This document shows, one piece after another, positions 35,623 to 45,341 of a DNA stretch of 64,000 nt. Source of the stretch: DATFVA01 sp963800255 (lineage in GTDB: Bacteria > Bacteroidota > Ignavibacteria > Ignavibacteriales > Ignavibacteriaceae); NCBI GenBank assembly GCA_963800255.1, contig CAWDAK010000009.1, positions 62,001 through 126,000 of the forward strand. The letters are read 5' to 3'. The stretch's first letter is position 1, and every line of letters starts with the position of its first letter. A program made the position numbers and the translations under genes. Under the pieces are notes generated by a model. It saw nothing but the letters and a program-made list of their open reading frames with translations, did not search any database and was not told where the DNA came from.

Positions 35623-36041
35623 TAAATTTTTAAAAACCCTCGATTTTTTGCAACAATGAATGTACCAATTGTTTTTTGCTCAAAATTCTTAACTCTTTTA
35701 ACTAAAATGACTTAACAGAATAAGACAACATCTCACTGTGATACAGGCTTTCTTTTGAAGGAATCTAATAAGCAGGCATATTATTTCAAATGACTGCCTT
35801 CACCCTCACCAATTCTGCTGGAAAAAATGGATAGGTGTAATGACCCAACTTTCAGGATAAGCTTGAAGAAGATTTAGAAAATAAAGATATTTGATAAGTA
35901 ACTTAGAATATCTAAAATGTTACTAATAACTCGAAGAAGTTATACTATTGTAGATACCAATTCGATGTGAATCATATGATCCTCGTAGAGGATCCATTAC
36001 CAGATGCCGTTTTAATATTAAAATAATTCCGGGGAGAACAA
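35623..36041. other. divergent intergenic region
   Basis: About 420 AT-rich bases between the STAS gene and the CoA-binding protein gene. No coding frame is seen. The only structure is a 7-bp hairpin GATCCTC-GTA-GAGGATC at 35978-35994, in the leader of the rightward gene. It should contain both promoters. Confidence 0.45.
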
Positions 36042-36530
36042 ATGAGTAAAATCGATATACTAGCCGAAGAATTCCTTTCACTAAAAAATATTGCGGTTGC
36101 AGGCGTAACCAGGAAAAGTCAGGGAACAGCAAACATAATCTATAAAAGGTTAAAAGAAACAGGACATAACGTTTTTCCTGTAAATCCTAATGCTGATAAC
36201 TTTGAAGGTGCTAAATGCTACCCGGATGTTAAGGCTATTGTGCCGAAACCCGATGGAGTGGTAATCGTAACCAATCCTTCAGTTTGCGAGAAGGTTGTTA
36301 ATGACTGCGTTGAAGCCGGGATAAAAAATGTATGGATGCACAATATGATGGGACATAATGGAGCCGATAAACCTGCTTCAAGCATTTCATCTACGGCAGT
36401 GAAGGTTTGCAGGGATAATGATATCAAGTTGATTCCAGGAGGCTGTCCCATGATGTTCTGCGGAAATGTGGATTTCGGACATAAATTCCTACGAGGGATT
36501 GCTCGGTTTACGGGTGGATTCAAATTTTAG
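36042..36530 (+). CDS. CoA-binding domain protein (YccU-like)
   Basis: 162 residues comprising one Rossmann-like CoA-binding domain: NIAVAGVTRKSQGTANIIY, VFPVNPNADNFEGAKCYPDV, VVIVTNPSVCEKVVNDCVEA, and the C-terminal IPGGCPMMFCGN. The family resembles the N-terminal nucleotide-binding part of succinyl-CoA ligases, but its cellular role is not established. The spacing from GGGGAG (36031-36036) supports the ATG at 36042. Confidence 0.85.
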   Translation: MSKIDILAEEFLSLKNIAVAGVTRKSQGTANIIYKRLKETGHNVFPVNPNADNFEGAKCYPDVKAIVPKPDGVVIVTNPSVCEKVVNDCVEAGIKNVWMHNMMGHNGADKPASSISSTAVKVCRDNDIKLIPGGCPMMFCGNVDFGHKFLRGIARFTGGFKF

Positions 36531-36644
36531 AAGCGGTTCTATCTGCCTGGTCCCGGCAGTTGAGGGAATAGGGTTGAATTTATTTAATTTACTTGAAGTT
36601 AACATGTAACTTCAATTAAATTTCCTATGTGCTTCTGAAATTCT

Positions 36645-36717
36645 GGGGCTATAGCTCAGCTGGGAGAGCGTCTCGTTCGCAACGAGAAGGTCGCCGGTTC
36701 GATCCCGGTTAGCTCCA
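36645..36717 (+). tRNA. tRNA-Ala (CGC)
   Basis: A 73-nt cloverleaf with the same acceptor and D arm as the GGC isoacceptor at 34246. The anticodon stem-loop TCTCG TTCGCAA CGAGA gives anticodon CGC, and the T arm contains GGTTCGATCCC. CCA is not encoded and no strong terminator follows. Confidence 0.93.
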
Positions 36718-36849
36718 CGCTTAATGGCAGTTAAGTTCAAAACTCTGCAAAACACATTACTTTGCTCCGTCACTCAATTATAACCAAAGCGCAGCCGAAG
36801 CTAATTTTCCGATTCTCAAATTCACTCAATTTTCCTATCTTTGCTTCCA

Positions 36850-38199
36850 ATGAAAATTCTTCCTGTTAACAGCTATTATAAATCAATTTTAAAACTTGCG
36901 CTGCCTGCAATAGCGGGGCTTTCAACGCAAATGGTTGTATCGCTTACCGATTCAGCCATGGTCGGGCGCCTTGATGAAGCAACATATGCCCTGGCCGCAA
37001 TGGGGATAGGGGTGCTTGCAACCTGGGCTCTTGTAAGTTTCTTTTCAAGTCTTGCCACAGGCACACATGTAATAGTAGCCAGAAAGTATGGAGAAAATGA
37101 TTTTGACGGCTGCAGTCTTGCTCTCACTAATTCACTTATAATAGGCTTTATTATAGGCATCATAGTAGCTGTTATAGGAGTGCTGGCGGCTTACCAGATA
37201 GCCGACTTTTTTGCAGTTGACAAAGTAGTAGGGCATTACGCAGGAGAGTATATTTTTTACCGCTTTCTCGGTATTCCTTTTTTCCTGATAAGTGTCTCAT
37301 ACCGCGGCTTTTATTTCGGGATCAGCAAGACGAAAATATTCATGTTCTCGGGCGTGATAACAAACCTGCTGAACATCTTTTTCAATTACGTTTTTATTTA
37401 TGGTAATCTAGGTATGCCCCGGATGGGTCTGGCCGGCGCTGGTTTTGCATCAACCCTGGCTACAACCTTTGACTTTATATTCTACACATCTGTCTTAATG
37501 ACTCCAGTCTACAGGCATAAATTTCATCCGTTTAAGAATTTCCGCATGAACTTCGATGTTATAAAAAAGATTTATGCAATTTCCCTTCCAGTTTCATTTC
37601 AGAACATTTTTATCCTGGTAGGTTTTCTACTTTTCATAGTTATTACAGGATTAATAGGTACCGAAGAACAGGCCGCCTCGCAGGCAATAATAAGCGCGAT
37701 GTTTATGTCTTTTCTTCCTTGCTTTGGCTTCGGGATTGCAATTCAAACTCTTGTAGGCAACAACCTCGGCTCTGGTAAATTTCATATTGCAAAGATCTAT
37801 GGTTTTGAAACGGCAAAGATAGCAACCTACTATACATTATTTCTCGGCATCGTTTTCATCGCCATTCCGCAGTACGTATTATTAATAATTACAAACAACC
37901 AGACTCTCATTACTCTGGCGGAACCGGCACTAAGGATTGCCGGATTCTCACAGATCTTTTATGGAATTGGCGTAGTTTTAGCTAACGGACTTCAGGCAGC
38001 AGGAAAAACGTTTTTTGTCATGAAAGCTGAAGTTATAACTAACCTGTTTATATTTGTGCCACTTGCTTACCTGATGGGCGTGGTTCTTCATGGCGGACTT
38101 GTTTGGGCATGGGCTGCGCTGCCAGTCTATATCCTGATATATGCATTAGCTGTCTTTAAAAAATTTGAAAAAGGCGAATGGCAGCAGAGAGCCATTTGA
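36850..38199 (+). CDS. MATE family multidrug/toxin efflux transporter
   Basis: 449 residues from ATG 36850; a TTG nine bases earlier is in frame but has no better ribosome site. About twelve transmembrane helices fall in two six-helix halves. The MATE-typical first helix region is LALPAIAGLSTQMVVSLTDS followed by AMVGRL. It should export cationic compounds by proton or sodium antiport. It stands alone, downstream of tRNA-Ala. Confidence 0.93.
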   Translation: MKILPVNSYYKSILKLALPAIAGLSTQMVVSLTDSAMVGRLDEATYALAAMGIGVLATWALVSFFSSLATGTHVIVARKYGENDFDGCSLALTNSLIIGFIIGIIVAVIGVLAAYQIADFFAVDKVVGHYAGEYIFYRFLGIPFFLISVSYRGFYFGISKTKIFMFSGVITNLLNIFFNYVFIYGNLGMPRMGLAGAGFASTLATTFDFIFYTSVLMTPVYRHKFHPFKNFRMNFDVIKKIYAISLPVSFQNIFILVGFLLFIVITGLIGTEEQAASQAIISAMFMSFLPCFGFGIAIQTLVGNNLGSGKFHIAKIYGFETAKIATYYTLFLGIVFIAIPQYVLLIITNNQTLITLAEPALRIAGFSQIFYGIGVVLANGLQAAGKTFFVMKAEVITNLFIFVPLAYLMGVVLHGGLVWAWAALPVYILIYALAVFKKFEKGEWQQRAI

Positions 38200-38371
38200 A
38201 CAGCTAAAATCCGGTTTTTATCACAGTTTCGGGAACCGTAAGAGATTGTGCTTGCTAATAATGAGAATATTTCTGATTTTCACAACGAAAATGAATTAAA
38301 TACGCAGAAATTAAAGAAAGTTTTTCGGCACAGGTGTTGACATTCACTAGGGCATAAAATATATTTTAACT

Positions 38372-38770
38372 ATGAAAAATAGACTTACTGTAATTTTTAC
38401 ACTTTTCCTTCTGGTTTCCGCAGCCCTGGCCGGAGCATTGATCGATTACTTCCATGCCCAAACTGAGGGTGAGAATGTAAAACTTGAATGGAAAACCACC
38501 GAAGAAACTAACCTGGCAAATTTCATTGTACAAAGAAAAACATCTGATACCCAGTTTATTGACCTTGCAACAATTAATCCTACGGGTAATAATTCTGTTT
38601 ATTCCTACATCGATCAGGCTGCTTACAAGATGACCAACCCCATATTTCAGTACAGACTGAAGATAGTTGACAGAGACGGTTCAACTACGTTTTCTCAGCA
38701 GGTTTCTGTCTCCCCGAATATTTCAGGTGTAAAGAGAACCTGGGGCAGCATTAAAGCCATGTTCCGTTAA
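38372..38770 (+). CDS. small exported protein with FnIII-like segment
   Basis: 132 residues with signal peptide MKNRLTVIFTLFLLVSAALA. The mature part, VKLEWKTTEETNLANFIVQR, then a RLKIVDRDGSTTFSQQV strand, matches the LxWxTxxExNxxxFxVxR module that usually stands just before T9SS sorting domains. No sorting domain follows; the chain ends GSIKAMFR. Its function is unknown. Confidence 0.7.
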   Translation: MKNRLTVIFTLFLLVSAALAGALIDYFHAQTEGENVKLEWKTTEETNLANFIVQRKTSDTQFIDLATINPTGNNSVYSYIDQAAYKMTNPIFQYRLKIVDRDGSTTFSQQVSVSPNISGVKRTWGSIKAMFR

Positions 38771-38915
38771 AACATCCTACCTGATTATTTTAAAAAATAC
38801 TTCTGCGCGAATGTCCCCGAATTCATTTTTGTATTTAATTTTTAGCGTCTATTCATTTATCTTTGTCCTTCATTAAAAAAAATACTTAATCCGAAGAAAA
38901 CGAATCAAGTCCCGC

Positions 38916-40145
38916 ATGAAGAATATTATTTCATTTCTCATTATCAGCTTATTTGTGCTTGTTATATCCGGATGTTCCGGTTCAAAAGAATCTTTTGACC
39001 GTGGAGATGATTCAGGAACAGCGGGAAGCCGGGTTCGTGTCCTTCTCGACGAAGAACCGGGAACTTATGAATTTGTTAATGCCTCCCCGGTTTATTTAAA
39101 AAACGGCGATAATTATGTAGCGCTGCTAAATCCCGGTAACCGTCTTTCTGTCGCAGGTTCCGGAAATGACGTAGAAGTGGAAATTGAAGGCAAAAGCTTT
39201 AAGGGAAAATATATGCGGCTGGTTCCGGGTTCGCCCGGTGAATCAGTTTCTTATAAGGGAGGACTTTACCATGGTTCCATCAACCTAGTTGCTGAAGGAG
39301 AGGCTATTAAGGTTGTAAACGAGCTCTCTATTGAAGAATACCTCAAAGGAGTTATCCCTAAAGAAATGCCGACGGGAAGAGGGAATGAATATTATGAGGC
39401 TCTGAAGGCCTTTACTATCTGTGCGCGGACTTATACTTTTTCAAAACTTAATGAGAAAAAAAAGAATTTCGATGTCTTTGCCGATACGCGTGACCAGGTG
39501 TACGGGGGCAGCGGAATTGAAAAGGATATCGTCAACAAAGTTGTTGATGAAACAAGAGGACTAATTCTCACTTACAACGATAAACCTGCGGTAACTTTTT
39601 ATCATTCGACCTGCGGCGGTTATACCGAAGATGCAAAAAATGTTTTCCCTAATATGGATCTTCCTTACCTGGTTACGGTAAAGGATGGTGATGAACCTTA
39701 CTGTTCCATTTCTCCGAAATTTACCTGGACCGAAACGATACCTGAAAAAACATTTGTTCAGCGTTTCGTTTCGTCCGGGTATCTTGACTCACCCGAATAC
39801 TCCGTAAGCAATCTGAACATTAACAGCACATTCGAATCCGGGAGAATTAACGAATTAGAAATACTTTTTGCAGGTCGCACCGGGAAATTAAAAACTGTAA
39901 AAATCTATGGCAATAACATCAGGTATATAATAAGGACGGCTGACAACAAAACGATATTAGAGAGCAACAATTTTTCAATCAGGAAAGATGGTGACAATAT
40001 AGTTATTAACGGTAAGGGGTACGGGCATGGTGTAGGGCTCTGTCAGTGGGGCGCTCTGGCACAATCAAAAGAAGGCAGGGATTTCGAAGAAATTCTTTCA
40101 CTTTATTATCCGGGAACAAAGATAGAAAGCTTAGATGATAAGTAA
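38916..40145 (+). CDS. SpoIID/LytB-domain lipoprotein
   Basis: 409 residues. The signal is lipoprotein-type, LFVLVISGC, with C20 as the lipidated residue. The SpoIID domain (about 130-400) has IEEYLKGVIPKEMPTGRGNE, EALKAFTICARTYTF, FYHSTCGGYTEDA and GYGHGVGLCQWGALAQSKEG, the conserved glutamate and histidine/cysteine positions of SpoIID lytic transglycosylases. It probably cleaves stripped glycan strands of peptidoglycan from the outer-membrane inner face. The last 11 bases overlap maf. Confidence 0.9.
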   Translation: MKNIISFLIISLFVLVISGCSGSKESFDRGDDSGTAGSRVRVLLDEEPGTYEFVNASPVYLKNGDNYVALLNPGNRLSVAGSGNDVEVEIEGKSFKGKYMRLVPGSPGESVSYKGGLYHGSINLVAEGEAIKVVNELSIEEYLKGVIPKEMPTGRGNEYYEALKAFTICARTYTFSKLNEKKKNFDVFADTRDQVYGGSGIEKDIVNKVVDETRGLILTYNDKPAVTFYHSTCGGYTEDAKNVFPNMDLPYLVTVKDGDEPYCSISPKFTWTETIPEKTFVQRFVSSGYLDSPEYSVSNLNINSTFESGRINELEILFAGRTGKLKTVKIYGNNIRYIIRTADNKTILESNNFSIRKDGDNIVINGKGYGHGVGLCQWGALAQSKEGRDFEEILSLYYPGTKIESLDDK

Positions 40146-40713
40146 TCATCCTCCCATATATCTTGCTTCAAGATCACCCAGAAGAAAGAAACTGCTGAAG
40201 CAGATGAACCTTAAGTTTAAAGTCGTTATAATTGAGATAGATGAAAGCAGACGGGGAGACGAATCTCCTCTGACGATGGTAAAAAGACTGGCCTCAGAAA
40301 AACTAGAAGCAGCTAAAAGCAAAGTGAATGACGGAATAATAATAACGGCCGATACTACCGTTGTGCTCGGGAACGTTATTCTCGCCAAGCCTGATGACAG
40401 GCATGATGCCAAGCGAATGCTAAAGAAGTTAAGCGGTAAGACGCATATTGTTTACACCGGGTTTGCAATTCATAATTCCAAAACAGGCAGGACAATTGTG
40501 GATTATGAAAAAACGGCGGTAACATTCCGTGAACTAACCAAAGATGAAATTGATGATTATGTAAAAACCGGGAGCCCCATGGATAAAGCCGGGGCATACG
40601 GCATCCAGGATGATTTTGGTGCCGTTTTTGTAAAAAAAATAAGCGGAGATTACTATAATGTGGTAGGACTACCCGTATCAAAGCTTTACACAAACCTTCT
40701 CAAAGTGATTTAA
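40135..40713 (+). CDS. maf: Maf-like nucleotide pyrophosphatase
   Basis: 192 residues. The signature LASRSPRRKKLLKQMNLKF binds the phosphates, and further conserved blocks are ITADTTVVLGNVILAKP and DKAGAYGIQDDFGAVFVKKI. Maf proteins hydrolyse dTTP/UTP or modified nucleotides and influence cell division. The start overlaps the SpoIID-like gene by 11 bases and the stop directly abuts the next TTG, so translational coupling across three genes is likely. Confidence 0.93.
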   Translation: MISNHPPIYLASRSPRRKKLLKQMNLKFKVVIIEIDESRRGDESPLTMVKRLASEKLEAAKSKVNDGIIITADTTVVLGNVILAKPDDRHDAKRMLKKLSGKTHIVYTGFAIHNSKTGRTIVDYEKTAVTFRELTKDEIDDYVKTGSPMDKAGAYGIQDDFGAVFVKKISGDYYNVVGLPVSKLYTNLLKVI

Positions 40714-41682
40714 TTGCTGAAGAAACTCAGAAATAAATTATTAATCTCCCTTGCGGCAGCAGGACTCCTTTACCTTGCATTCACTATTTACGCTGACTTC
40801 GACCAGGTGCTAAAAGCCTTTGAAAAATTCAACTGGCTGCTTTTCCCGCTCCTGCTTGTCCTTTCACTTCTTAATTATCTTTTCAGGTTTTTCAAGTGGG
40901 ACTATTACTTATCCGTCATAAAAGTTAAAGTTGCTAAATGGGATTCGCTGTCAATATTTATGTCCGGCCTGGTAATGAGTGTAACGCCCGGTAAGATGGG
41001 TGAACTCCTGAAATCATACCTGGTAAAAGAACTTAACCAGACGCCCGTGAGCAGGACATTCCCGATTATCTTTGCCGAAAGGATCACAGACTTTATTTCG
41101 CTTCTTTTCCTGGCTTTAATAGGCGCTTACGTATATAACTACGGGCGCGAAATTGTAATAGGGGTATCCATTTTCTTTTTCCTGGTGGTTATAATTATAA
41201 GCAACAGGGGAATAGCTCTACCCATACTAAAACTCCTTGAAAAAAGTTCGTTCCTGAGGAAGCACCTGGAAAGTATCCATAGTGCATACGAAAGCTCCTA
41301 CCAGCTTCTCAGACCGGGCGTTCTTATAAAAATGAGCATTTTAAGTCTTGGTTCGTGGTTTTTTGAATGTTTGGGATATTACATAATTCTGATTAATTTT
41401 GGATTGGATGTTAGTCTTTTGTGGGCAACGTTCAGTTACGGATTTGCAACTATTGTTGGTGCAGTTACAATGCTGCCCGGGGGATTAGGAGTAACGGAAG
41501 GATCACTTACGTTTCTTCTTATCCAAAAAGGAGCCCCGAAAGAGATTGCAGTTGCATCCACATTTATTGTAAGGGTTGTAACGCTCTGGTTTGCGGTTTT
41601 CGTGGGAGTAATAAGTGTAACCCTTTACCAGAGAAGATTCGGTAAAATAACCCTAGAATCCATCTCAAACCGGCCGAATTAA
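40714..41682 (+). CDS. lysylphosphatidylglycerol synthase TM region (flippase-like) protein
   Basis: 322 residues with about eight membrane segments, a TTG start right after the maf stop. It contains SVTPGKMGELLKSYLVKE and PGGLGVTEGSLTFLL, the two conserved blocks of the UPF0104/LPG_synthase_TM family. There is no soluble lysyltransferase domain, so it is probably a lipid or glycolipid flippase-like protein rather than an aminoacyl-PG synthase. Confidence 0.85.
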   Translation: MLKKLRNKLLISLAAAGLLYLAFTIYADFDQVLKAFEKFNWLLFPLLLVLSLLNYLFRFFKWDYYLSVIKVKVAKWDSLSIFMSGLVMSVTPGKMGELLKSYLVKELNQTPVSRTFPIIFAERITDFISLLFLALIGAYVYNYGREIVIGVSIFFFLVVIIISNRGIALPILKLLEKSSFLRKHLESIHSAYESSYQLLRPGVLIKMSILSLGSWFFECLGYYIILINFGLDVSLLWATFSYGFATIVGAVTMLPGGLGVTEGSLTFLLIQKGAPKEIAVASTFIVRVVTLWFAVFVGVISVTLYQRRFGKITLESISNRPN

Positions 41683-41815
41683 ACAAAAGTCCGGTGTGTT
41701 TTATTTGTTCTTTCACATGGTTTATGTTTCAGATCAATCTGATTTTCTTGATTTTGAGACAGGTGCATGTTATATTTTTAGTGACTCAAATATATATATA
41801 AAAAGGAGTTATAAT

Positions 41816-42229
41816 ATGTCCCAGGATAATTCAAGTAAAGGTTTATTTATAGGTTTTTTAGCAGGTGGTATTGTTGGTGCTATTGCAGCCTTATTATATG
41901 CTCCCAAACCGGGAAGAGAACTCAGAAATGACATTCGCAGCAAATCAGATGAATATTATGATGACGTAGAAAAATACTTTTCTGACGCAAGAGATAAAGC
42001 AAAAGATCTCATTAACGACGGTAAGAAAAAATCAGACAAACTTATCAGTGACGCTAAAGTTAAGTCAGAAGAATTGTTAAAAGACGCAGAACGTATTTTT
42101 AATGATGCCCGTTCCAAAGCAGAAGGTTATGTTGCCAAGGGTAAGGAAACAGTAGATCAGGAAACCAACAAAGTTAAAACAGCTGTTAAAGCAGGTGTTG
42201 ATGCGTACAAAGAAACTAAAAACAGTTAA
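41816..42229 (+). CDS. YtxH-domain protein
   Basis: 137 residues from ATG 41816, selected because AAGGAG lies seven bases upstream; the frame is open earlier but with no ribosome site. An N-terminal membrane segment, GLFIGFLAGGIVGAIAALLY, is followed by APKPGRELRNDI, the YtxH signature. The rest is a long charged helical region with repeated KSDELLxDAxxx patterns, probably coiled coil. Such proteins are linked with stress responses. It leads a two-gene unit with the DUF948-like gene. Confidence 0.85.
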   Translation: MSQDNSSKGLFIGFLAGGIVGAIAALLYAPKPGRELRNDIRSKSDEYYDDVEKYFSDARDKAKDLINDGKKKSDKLISDAKVKSEELLKDAERIFNDARSKAEGYVAKGKETVDQETNKVKTAVKAGVDAYKETKNS

Positions 42230-42238
42230 GCAATTCTT

Positions 42239-42622
42239 ATGGATACTGTCAGCATCTTTTATATAATCCTTTTATGTTCGGCTTCAATCCTTTGTCTGGC
42301 ATTGATCTTCTACATAAACAAAATCACGAATTCTATCAAAGATATAGAATCTGAGATTAAGGATATGTCTGAACAGGTAAAACCATTAATTAATACTGCC
42401 ACGCAGTTAAGTGAAAAAGTTAATTACCTGGCTGCCGAAGCAAAGGAGCAGGTAGGAATTGTAAAGCAAACAGTAGAAAAGGTTGTTGACAGGATTGAAA
42501 AGATTCTCGCTTTAGAAGAGCAATTCCGGGAGGGTTTGGAGAAGCCTGTAAACGGGCTTCTTAAAAACCTCTCAGCTGTTTCTAACGGAGTCTCCACCTT
42601 CTGGAAAACCTTCACAAAATGA
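42239..42622 (+). CDS. DUF948-like membrane-anchored coiled-coil protein
   Basis: 127 residues: one N-terminal membrane helix (about 4-26) and a long amphipathic helical tail with TATQLSEKVNYLAAEAKEQV. This is the DUF948 pattern, which commonly follows YtxH genes. The gap is 9 bases, so the pair is an operon. Its role in envelope or stress physiology is not known. Confidence 0.8.
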   Translation: MDTVSIFYIILLCSASILCLALIFYINKITNSIKDIESEIKDMSEQVKPLINTATQLSEKVNYLAAEAKEQVGIVKQTVEKVVDRIEKILALEEQFREGLEKPVNGLLKNLSAVSNGVSTFWKTFTK

Positions 42623-42669
42623 TAATAATAAAATAAACCTTCTCACCTTGAATCTTAGGAGGAAATCCC

Positions 42670-44763
42670 TTGAAAGAGTATGGAACTGAAGCAATACGCA
42701 ATATTGCGTTTATAGGGCACCAGGGCAGCGGTAAAACAAGCCTCTCTGAAATAATATTATTTACATCTAATGAAATAAACAGGATCGGGAGCATTTCCGA
42801 AGGAAATACCATATCCGATTATACCCCGAATGAAGTTGAAAAGCAGATATCGATCTCCACAAGTTTAATGCACTGTGAATGGAACGGTGTTAAAATAAAT
42901 CTGCTTGATACCCCCGGCTACTCTGATTTTTTAGGAGATGTTAAGAGTGCAATGCGGGTTTCTGATCTTGCAGTGATGGTTTTAAAATCAGCCGAAGGAG
43001 TTGAAGTCGGCTCAGAAACTAGCGGCAAGTTCGTGGATGAATTTGGTCTTCCTTCAGCAATAATCATAAACAAAACAGACAACGAGCACAGTACTTTCAA
43101 AAATACTCTTCAGCAGGCAAAAGAAAGGCTTACTAATGGAGCCATAGCTGTTACTTTACCGGTTGCGGAGGGAATAAACTTCAACAGCGTTCTTGATATC
43201 CTTAAAATGAAAGTTTACAATTACGGCGAACCAGGCAGCAGGAAAGTTACAGAAGAGGAGATACCAGATGATTTGAAAGATGAGGCTGAATCCTACAGGA
43301 CGGAATTCATTGAGAAGGTAGCCGAAACAACAGAAGAACTTATGAATAAGTATTTTGAAGAAGGAACATTACAGGATGCAGATCTTCAGAAAGGTATTAA
43401 GCAGGCGCTTTTAAAGAGAAGTCTCTCTCCTGTTTTTGCAATTTCATCTTCAAAAGCGGTTGGTATCAACAATTTCCTTGATTTCGTAGCAGCTTATTGT
43501 CCTTCACCCGCTGACCGCGGTGGTGAAGATGCCCAAGTGAAAGAATCGGAAAAAACCCAGAAAGTTCTTCCTGATGCTTCCGGTGAACCGGTTATGTTTA
43601 TCTTTAAGACAATCTCAGAACAGCATGTAGGTGAACTTTCACTATTCAGAATTTACTCAGGTTCTGTAAAAGCAGGACTCGATCTGATGAACGAAACCAA
43701 CGGAAAATCAGAAAGACTAAGTCAGCTTTCAATCCTTAACGGTCACAATCGAAAAGACGTTTCCCAGCTGAATGCAGGAGACCTTGGTGCTGTAGTTAAA
43801 CTGAAAGACACACACACAAACAATACTTTAAGCTCCAAATCATTCCCTGTGGTAATGAAACCAATAGAATTTCCAACCGCTGTAATAAGAGGTGCAATAG
43901 TTCCAAAAGCCAAGGGAGATGAGGATAAAATAGCATCAGGATTACATACACTTCATGAAGAAGATCCTTCATTCAGTGTTAAATTCGATCCTGAAATTTC
44001 ACAGACTATTATATCAGGGCAGGGAGAACTTCAACTATCACTCGCAGTAAAAAGGCTGAAAGAAAGATACGGCGTTGAAGTTGACCTTGTAGAACCAAGA
44101 GTTCCTTATAAAGAAACAATTAAAGGAACAGTTAACGACGTTGAATACAAGCATAAGAAACAGTCGGGTGGAAGAGGACAGTACGGACACGTACATTTCA
44201 AGATGGAACCCTTACCCAGAGGAAAAGATTTCGAATTTGTTAATGCCATTGTTGGAGGCGTAGTTCCCGGCAGGTTCATTCCTGCCGTAGAAAAAGGTAT
44301 CCAGGATACTATGGTTAAAGGAGTAATATCAGGCAACCAGGTAGTAGATGTAAAGGTAACTTTATTTGATGGGACATTTCATAATGTTGACTCGGATGAA
44401 ATGTCATTCAAACTTGCAGCTTCACAATGCTTCAGGAAAGGTTTCCATGAAGCAAAGCCGGTACTGCTTGAGCCTATATATGAAATTGAGGTAACTGTGC
44501 CTGAAGAATTTATGGGCGATGTAATGGGCGATATTTCCAGCCGCAGAGGAAAGATACTTGGAATGAGTTCGGACGGACACTTCCAGATAATCAAAGCAAA
44601 TATTCCTCTTGCTGAGCTATATAAATACAGCTCGCAGCTTCGCAGCTTAACTTCCGGAAGAGGAGTACATACCCGTAAATTTGCTTACTATGAAGAAATG
44701 CCGAAGGATGTAGAACAAAAAATTATTGATGAATACAATAAATCAAGAGAAGAAGGAAATTAA
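42670..44763 (+). CDS. elongation factor G paralogue
   Basis: 697 residues, TTG start with TAGGAGG upstream. All five EF-G domains are present by length, with domain IV including KQSGGRGQYGHVHFKMEPL and domain V near LGMSSDGHFQII. The GTPase differs from canonical EF-G: G1 is GHQGSGKTSL and G3 is DTPGYSDF, so the catalytic histidine of DTPGH is tyrosine; G4 is NKTD. This fits the EF-G2-like paralogues seen in many bacteria, which may act in ribosome recycling or stress rather than routine translocation. A terminator follows. Confidence 0.88.
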   Translation: MKEYGTEAIRNIAFIGHQGSGKTSLSEIILFTSNEINRIGSISEGNTISDYTPNEVEKQISISTSLMHCEWNGVKINLLDTPGYSDFLGDVKSAMRVSDLAVMVLKSAEGVEVGSETSGKFVDEFGLPSAIIINKTDNEHSTFKNTLQQAKERLTNGAIAVTLPVAEGINFNSVLDILKMKVYNYGEPGSRKVTEEEIPDDLKDEAESYRTEFIEKVAETTEELMNKYFEEGTLQDADLQKGIKQALLKRSLSPVFAISSSKAVGINNFLDFVAAYCPSPADRGGEDAQVKESEKTQKVLPDASGEPVMFIFKTISEQHVGELSLFRIYSGSVKAGLDLMNETNGKSERLSQLSILNGHNRKDVSQLNAGDLGAVVKLKDTHTNNTLSSKSFPVVMKPIEFPTAVIRGAIVPKAKGDEDKIASGLHTLHEEDPSFSVKFDPEISQTIISGQGELQLSLAVKRLKERYGVEVDLVEPRVPYKETIKGTVNDVEYKHKKQSGGRGQYGHVHFKMEPLPRGKDFEFVNAIVGGVVPGRFIPAVEKGIQDTMVKGVISGNQVVDVKVTLFDGTFHNVDSDEMSFKLAASQCFRKGFHEAKPVLLEPIYEIEVTVPEEFMGDVMGDISSRRGKILGMSSDGHFQIIKANIPLAELYKYSSQLRSLTSGRGVHTRKFAYYEEMPKDVEQKIIDEYNKSREEGN

Positions 44764-44775
44764 AAACCCTTAATT

Positions 44776-44799
44776 AAGGCGGTTAATAACCGCCTTTTT
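44776..44799 (+). terminator. terminator after the EF-G paralogue
   Basis: A near-perfect inverted repeat AAGGCGGTTA/TAACCGCCTT (44776-44785 with 44787-44796) is followed by T5. It lies 12 bases after the stop codon and before the HIT gene. Confidence 0.85.
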
Positions 44800-44816
44800 A
44801 ATTTTATTGAGGAGAA

Positions 44817-45326
44817 ATGGAAAAACTCTGGTCACCATGGCGTTCACAGTATATCGACTCTTTTAAGAATAAAGATACCGACAAGGAAGAATGCGTATTC
44901 TGCGAAATGTTAAACGAGAACCCTGAGGATCTCTCAAACCTTGTTGTCGATAAGGGACTGCTTACTTTTACGGTCCTGAATCTCTATCCTTACAATAACG
45001 GTCACCTGATGATAGTGCCATACCGCCATACATCAGAATTTATTTCCCTTACAGATGAAGAGAACCTCGAAATAATGCACAAGATGCGCATTGCCTATGA
45101 AGCATTAAGAGAGATCCTTCATCCTGAAGGATTTAATATGGGACTTAACCTCGGCAAAGTTGCCGGAGCAGGGATACATGAACATATCCATTTCCACATC
45201 GTACCTCGCTGGAACGGCGATACCAATTTTATGCCGGTACTAGGTGAAGTTAAAGTAATTTCACAGGATCTGGCGGAGACAAAAAAGAAACTGCTTTCAG
45301 TGTATAAAAAATTTAAGAACCAATAA
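44817..45326 (+). CDS. HIT-family nucleotide hydrolase/transferase
   Basis: 169 residues. The catalytic histidine triad is in IHEHIHFHIVPRW. The N-terminal CVFCEML supplies a zinc-like CXXC pair, and LYPYNNGHLMIVPYRHTSEF is the typical HIT core. The size and the N-terminal MEKLWSPWRSQYI match the Ap4A phosphorylase/FHIT-like branch, which breaks down dinucleoside polyphosphates. A GAGGAG precedes the ATG. Confidence 0.92.
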   Translation: MEKLWSPWRSQYIDSFKNKDTDKEECVFCEMLNENPEDLSNLVVDKGLLTFTVLNLYPYNNGHLMIVPYRHTSEFISLTDEENLEIMHKMRIAYEALREILHPEGFNMGLNLGKVAGAGIHEHIHFHIVPRWNGDTNFMPVLGEVKVISQDLAETKKKLLSVYKKFKNQ

Positions 45327-45341
45327 TAGATCGGGACCGGA

